DNA of 15,043 bases from an uncultured cyanobacterium (GTDB lineage Bacteria > Cyanobacteriota > Cyanobacteriia > PCC-6307 > Cyanobiaceae). The stretch spans positions 1 through 15,043 of the forward strand of contig CAIXOZ010000012.1 in the NCBI GenBank assembly GCA_903921295.1. Direction: 5' to 3'. Position numbers and translations under genes: made by a program. This document shows, piece after piece, positions 14,065 through 15,043 of the stretch. Each line of letters begins with the position of its first letter. Positions within the stretch are counted from its first letter, which is position 1. The notes below the pieces were generated by a model that had not been told where the DNA came from, did not search any database, and saw only the letters and a program-made list of their open reading frames with translations.

Positions 14065-14949
14065 TCAGGGCAGCACCGCCGGCCAGCCCTGACGGATCAG
14101 CAGCAGCGAAAAGTAGGGCTGCTCCGCCGTCGGCACCTGCGACGCCGGCGCCAGCAGCTGATCCGGCCAACCCACCCGCTGGGCGAACAGGCTTGCCTCC
14201 AGCAGGCCGCGCCTCTCCAGCAGCGGCCGCACCCAGGCCCAGCGATGACCGAGCTTGAGCAGAGCCAGCACCAGATCCTCGCTGGCGGCTTGATCGAGCA
14301 GAGCCTCCAGCTCGGCGGCGCTCTCAGGTGTCGGTCGAATCAGCAGCGCCTCCTGCTGCAGGGCCAGAGGCCAGGCCTGGCCGGCACCACTGGCCGCCGC
14401 CGCCGCCGCCGCCACCGCCGTGATCCCTGGCAGCACCCGCACCGGGCAGTGCGGATGGCGATCCGCCAGGGCCAGCAGGGCGTAGGAGCAGCTGGCATAG
14501 AGCGAGGCATCGCCCTCGCAGAGCAACACCACCGAAAGGCCGGCCGCCACCTCGGCCGCCAGGGCATCCGCCGCCTCACGCCAGGCCTGCTGACGGGGTG
14601 TGGCTTCCACCACCATCGGAAACAGCAGGGGCAGATGGCGCTGGTGCGGCTGCAACCAGGGGGCCGCGATCGTGGCCGCCATGCCACGGCCCTCCCGCCG
14701 CGCCACGGGATAGGCCACCACGGCAGCTCCGACGATGGCCCGCAGCGCCGCCAGCGTGAGCAGCTCGGGATCTCCGGGGCCCACGCCCACAAGCGTGAGT
14801 GCCGGCGGCGGCGGGGCTTCCGGCGCCAGAACCCGCAGCAGGTCTGCCGTGTTCAACGGGTGACGGGACGGGGCCGCCGGAGGAGAAGGATCAGCAACGG
14901 CAGGGCCATGGGCTCCGTTCGATCCCTTTCTAAACTGAAGGCCAGGCAC
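14065..14949 (-). CDS. cobI: (Cobalt-)precorrin-2 C20-methyltransferase, CobI/CbiL
   Basis: A SAM-dependent methyltransferase of corrin-ring synthesis that methylates C20 of precorrin-2 or its cobalt form. In cyanobacteria, which make pseudocobalamin by the early-cobalt route, the CbiL-type substrate is likely. The tetrapyrrole-methylase fold shows TLVGVGPGDPELLTL (52-66, SAM loop), EGDASLYASCSYALL (144-158) and the PGITAV segment, followed by the C-terminal domain. With the GTG at 14949 the protein has 294 residues and a 50-residue Pro/Ala-rich N-terminus absent from typical homologues (about 235-245). That GTG has a strong GGAGG 6 bases upstream. An internal TTG at 14856 would shorten the extension to about 18 residues. 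An Ala tract comes from a GCC repeat at 14393-14413. DUF4079 follows on the same strand. Confidence 0.9.
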   Translation of the reverse strand: MPGLQFRKGSNGAHGPAVADPSPPAAPSRHPLNTADLLRVLAPEAPPPPALTLVGVGPGDPELLTLAALRAIVGAAVVAYPVARREGRGMAATIAAPWLQPHQRHLPLLFPMVVEATPRQQAWREAADALAAEVAAGLSVVLLCEGDASLYASCSYALLALADRHPHCPVRVLPGITAVAAAAAAASGAGQAWPLALQQEALLIRPTPESAAELEALLDQAASEDLVLALLKLGHRWAWVRPLLERRGLLEASLFAQRVGWPDQLLAPASQVPTAEQPYFSLLLIRQGWPAVLP

Positions 14950-14961
14950 GGGGAGCCTCCG
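14950..14961. promoter_or_regulatory. Overlapping antiparallel ribosome binding sites of a divergent gene pair
   Basis: The 12 bases between the cobI GTG (14949, minus) and the ATG at 14962 (plus) hold GGGGAG (14950-14955) for the plus gene and, on the other strand, GGAGG (14960-14956) for cobI. Each is 6 bases from its start codon. No room for promoters is left between the genes, so at least one promoter must lie in the other gene's coding region or 5' part. Confidence 0.6.
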
Positions 14962-15043
14962 ATGAGCCAGCTGCAGATCTTTCCCGTTTCGGCAGGTGTG
15001 GAGCCGCTGCCCAGCGTGGCCAGCAACGACCCGGTTGTGATCA
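14962..15043 (+). CDS. 5' end of an unidentified gene, cut by the window edge
   Basis: ATG at 14962 with GGGGAG 6 bases upstream opens a frame of 27 codons that reaches the end of the window without a stop. The visible N-terminus is M-S-Q-L-Q-I-F-P-V, then an Ala/Gly/Pro stretch, then N-D-P-V-V-I. A short start of the form M-S-x-L-x-I-F/Y followed about 20 residues later by D-P-x-x-I is reminiscent of acireductone dioxygenase (methionine salvage, cupin fold). With so few residues this is only a guess and no symbol is given. The strong ribosome binding site is the main evidence that the gene is real. Confidence 0.55.
   Translation, partial: MSQLQIFPVSAGVEPLPSVASNDPVVI

Overview
This window looks like chromosomal DNA of a GC-rich unicellular picocyanobacterium of the Synechococcus/Cyanobium type (GC about two thirds by eye). 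The evidence is the gene set: PipX, a regulator known only from cyanobacteria, beside its YggS/PipY partner; SepF; the cyanobacteria-centred families DUF3119, DUF3086, DUF1823 and DUF4079; a TGD1/MlaE-like permease; and a corrinoid C20-methyltransferase. Most proteins closely match conserved families. I see no insertion sequence, phage gene, CRISPR array, rRNA or island boundary. Coding density is very high: several gene pairs overlap, and many starts are GTG or TTG.

Layout. A tRNA-Gly(TCC) with an intrinsic-type terminator lies on the minus strand at the left edge. A 187-base non-coding stretch follows. A plus-strand run (288-4832) then carries a GPH-family sugar:cation symporter, an MlaE/TGD1-like lipid-transport permease, DUF3119, DUF3086 and PlsY. 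Convergent to it, a long minus-strand run (transcribed from 10297 down to 4840) carries DUF1823, Der, an EcfT/CbiQ-type permease, PipX, YggS/PipY, SepF and ProC. Divergent from DUF1823, a plus-strand pair (10320-13354) encodes a tRNA-dihydrouridine synthase and a BcsA-like family 2 glycosyltransferase. A minus-strand pair (14949-13263) encodes CobI/CbiL and DUF4079. A truncated plus-strand gene starts at 14962 and runs off the right edge.

How the genes may work together. The first run has a membrane-lipid theme: lipid transport (MlaE-like) and glycerol-3-phosphate acylation (PlsY) enclose two uncharacterised cyanobacterial families. The second run joins nitrogen/carbon signalling (PipX), PLP homeostasis (YggS), Z-ring assembly (SepF) and proline synthesis (ProC) with very short spacings, and an orphan EcfT permease is translationally coupled to pipX. 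The glycosyltransferase has a complete catalytic core but a C-terminal domain that looks like a degraded PilZ domain.

I did not find a clearly new multi-gene system. The points most worth checking are the 92-base convergent overlap between the glycosyltransferase and DUF4079 genes, the degenerate PilZ-like domain, the EcfT-PipX coupling, the lipid-themed cluster with two DUF genes, and the divergent pair at 14950-14961 whose ribosome binding sites occupy the same 12 bases on opposite strands.
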